Below are positions 63,301 through 64,000 of a stretch of DNA of 64,000 nucleotides, piece after piece. How positions within the stretch are numbered: the stretch's first letter is position 1; each line of letters starts with the position of its first letter. The DNA is taken from the NCBI GenBank assembly GCA_964425135.1, contig CAYRKW010000005.1, positions 17,147-81,146 of the forward strand. The letters are read 5' to 3'. The notes beneath the pieces were generated by a model. It searched no databases. It saw only the letters and a list, made by a program, of their open reading frames with translations, and was not told where the DNA came from. This DNA is from CAYLLD01 sp964425135 (GTDB taxonomy: Bacteria; Pseudomonadota; Alphaproteobacteria; Rhodobacterales; Rhodobacteraceae). The translations under genes were made by a program, and so were the position numbers.

Positions 63301-64000
63301 ATCGGCCCACCTGAAACCGTCGCTTTCGGGTCATTGACGATCACGTTGCTCAGAACAGTGTTGCCACGGTTCTCGACCCGGAAAGTATAGGCGATGGTGT
63401 CGCCTGCATCCGTGATTGCGGGATTGGCACCAAGGGCAACGGTCGGCGTACCCGCAGATTTGATCAGACCAATTTCTGTATAGGGGATCGGAATGATCGT
63501 GGGGTCATTGCTGGGGTCCGCATCATCGTCAGCGGTGCCATTGGCATCGCCGGGCTCGCCCAGATCAGGATCATTCGTTGTTTCTGATCCAAAACCACTG
63601 TCCGACACATCGCTCACATCGTTGGTGCCTGAGGGGCTGGAGCCCGTCGCCGTTGCTGTGTTCTCCACACCAAAGGCCAAGACGTCGGCAGTTGTAACCA
63701 CGTAAGTAGCGGTAAAGGTGACGCTATCGCTGGCACCTGGCGCCAATGTTGGGATCGGCCCGCCCGAAACTGTAACCAGCGGGTCCGTCACAAAGACATT
63801 GTTTAGCGGTACATTGCCCGTATTGGTCACCGTAAAGCTGTAGTCGATAGTATCTCCCGCATCGGTGATCTGATCGTCGGCACCAAGCGCAACTGTTGGC
63901 GGTGCACCGAACTTGATCAGAGAGATCGACGGTTGTGGGCTCAAGCCAACGGCTGTGGGATCATTGGTGGGATCGGCATCATTGTTATCGCCACCCACTG
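60396..64000 (-). CDS. Giant DUF11-repeat surface protein, N-terminus outside window
   Basis: At least 1200 residues; the 5' end lies beyond the window. Four DUF11-type repeats of about 150 residues are visible, each with a core like AGDTIDYSFTVTNTGNVPL and an acidic linker like DPDLGEPGDANGTADDDADP. SdrD B/CNA-B-like domains follow (SGTVYLDRNGNGSYNPGTD, GKVYDDLNHNGYQDEGEPGL), with another DUF11 unit (SIAKTAGVSDVVIGDSVPYT) between them. The C-terminal 85 residues (VIRIAYYTNNESRRLVTKR and on) resemble a divergent OmpA-like domain. This looks like a modular cell-surface stalk translated together with the barrel protein. Confidence 0.85.
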   Translation of the reverse strand, partial: VGGDNNDADPTNDPTAVGLSPQPSISLIKFGAPPTVALGADDQITDAGDTIDYSFTVTNTGNVPLNNVFVTDPLVTVSGGPIPTLAPGASDSVTFTATYVVTTADVLAFGVENTATATGSSPSGTNDVSDVSDSGFGSETTNDPDLGEPGDANGTADDDADPSNDPTIIPIPYTEIGLIKSAGTPTVALGANPAITDAGDTIAYTFRVENRGNTVLSNVIVNDPKATVSGGPITLPIGGADTGSFTASYTITVADLQNGGVENTATVTATPSVGPDTMDISDTGAGSETTNDPDLGEPGDANGTADDDASPTNDPTVVLITPAPSVQLTKTALAPTTAQGADPAITDEGDTISYVFEVRNTGNTVLTDLVVTDPKATVVGTAIPSLGIGASDTTTFTANYTITAVDVANGGVENTATVTASSPAGTGDVTDISDTGAGSETTNDPDLGESGDANGTADDDVDPTNDPTVTLFETPRIRLVKSAISVTDTNTDAVIGNAGDTVEYRFAVENIGNVALTNVQVNDPMLGGLVGTIPSIAPFTTETVNGSYVFVTADETRGYVENSATATGTPPSGPAVSDTSDAGSERDLTPISNPEATQTPDGANNTDPDPTNDPTVTTVPLTPSGAAVSGTVYLDRNGNGSYNPGTDVVQTGYNVTLKNAAGDIIATTTSDGSGDYAMSGFPVGSNYSIEFTDPVSGQTVGMLEGLNFGPTTVLTDQDQPIDPAGVFYNSSTGDPVAGVATQLTTAAGVPLPGVCLGAGQQPQITGADGSYRYDVLVGADPLCPAAETEYLIEVTSYPTGFVNGPSTVYPPEAGSLDATTCPIDAVPGGSCQPSASSFAPPAGTTAPYYLSFLLASGDPDVVNNHIPLDPLPLSAGPAVSGLSIAKTAGVSDVVIGDSVPYTITASNANLAAFAPITIVDELPAGMVFTPGSATVDGVAATPTVSGSSISFSGLTLPAGGTIQIALTTRVTGASAPGEMVNTARLLDGATGIDIAEPATATVIRTVEHVFDCSDIIGKVYDDLNHNGYQDEGEPGLPDVRLSTVDGTLIRTDEHGRYHVPCGALPREIGSNFLLKLDARTLPTGYRVTTENPRVIRVTRGKFAKLNFGASISNIIDIDLTDVAFEAGSKEPKDRLKKGIVNVIEQMRDTPSVIRIAYYTNNESRRLVTKRMDELEEFIRANWKRRGRYKLNIEMTVKVMQ
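62580..64000 (-). repeat. Degenerate DNA repeats encoding DUF11 units
   Basis: A block around CCCAGATCAGG, encoding the DPDLGE-GDANGTADDD linker, recurs at 62656, 63112 and 63559, giving periods of 456 and 447 bp. The linkers are far more alike at DNA level than the domain cores. Confidence 0.8.

Noticed and set aside
61842..63314. Plus-strand open frame of 490 codons opposite the DUF11 gene
   Set aside because: Its repeats mirror the DUF11 repeats on the coding strand. The Arg/His/Cys-rich product is not credible.
62580..64000. Regular repeats as a CRISPR array
   Set aside because: The period is about 450 bp, the repeats are degenerate and lie in an open coding frame, and no cas gene is present.

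Overview
The window looks like a draft-assembly segment from an alphaproteobacterium of the family Rhodobacteraceae (Roseobacter group). The grounds are a DUF2794 gene, a long-form L25 ribosomal protein with an acidic tail, the ubiB/ubiE/mutM/enoyl-CoA hydratase/rpsT neighbourhood, an imuA-imuB-dnaE2 cassette behind an alphaproteobacterial SOS box (GAAC-N7-GAAC), and GC-rich coding DNA throughout. No tRNA, rRNA, CRISPR array, transposase or phage gene was seen. A run of 100 N at 56479-56578 is a scaffold join, not biology.

Layout. 1-3193: MATE exporter (5' end missing), a phosphotransferase and an acyl-CoA dehydrogenase in tight series, ending at a terminator. 3304-4873: ADP-ribosylglycohydrolase and beta-carbonic anhydrase on the minus strand. 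5026-8212: Hpt-like protein, GNAT acetyltransferase, M17 aminopeptidase, NlpC/P60 hydrolase. 8222-12872: DUF2794, a gene-free stretch rich in hairpins, recQ, a glutamine amidotransferase, an SDR dehydrogenase. 13065-14323: an HD-domain gene broken by an exact 20-bp tandem duplication. 14554-16696: glycosyltransferase and sugar nucleotidyltransferase. 16982-26938: carbohydrate region with nagA, SDR, a sorbitol/idonate-type dehydrogenase, a GH63-like hydrolase, a CUT1-type ABC transporter and a divergent LacI regulator with two matching operators. 27081-29473: polar amino-acid ABC transporter. 29840-39332: rplY, sterol desaturase, rpsT, HupE/DUF4198 pair, enoyl-CoA hydratase, mutM, ubiE, ubiB. 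39379-46276: candidate small RNA, fructokinase, glutathione-dependent formaldehyde dehydrogenase, EF-hand protein, arfB with an unusual leader, a queuosine-precursor transporter, HAD phosphatase, MFS transporter. 46491-51909: SOS mutasome. 52010-56686: a PhnZ-like/PhnY-like oxygenase pair, a CoxL-type molybdoprotein and a YbaK protein. 56857-64000: a two-gene surface system, a beta-barrel protein and a giant DUF11-repeat protein that runs off the end of the window.

The most interesting element is the arfB leader (about 43226-43490, minus strand). An 18-codon ORF with an SD perfectly complementary to the 16S rRNA tail ends on UGA-C inside a hairpin. It is followed by competing complementary segments and a terminator-like hairpin just before the ribosome-rescue gene. 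This is the layout of a translation-sensing attenuator. Next in interest are two hairpins upstream of recQ that share a C-rich loop, a terminator-ended structured RNA candidate downstream of ubiB, and the oxygenase pair resembling organophosphonate-degrading enzymes.
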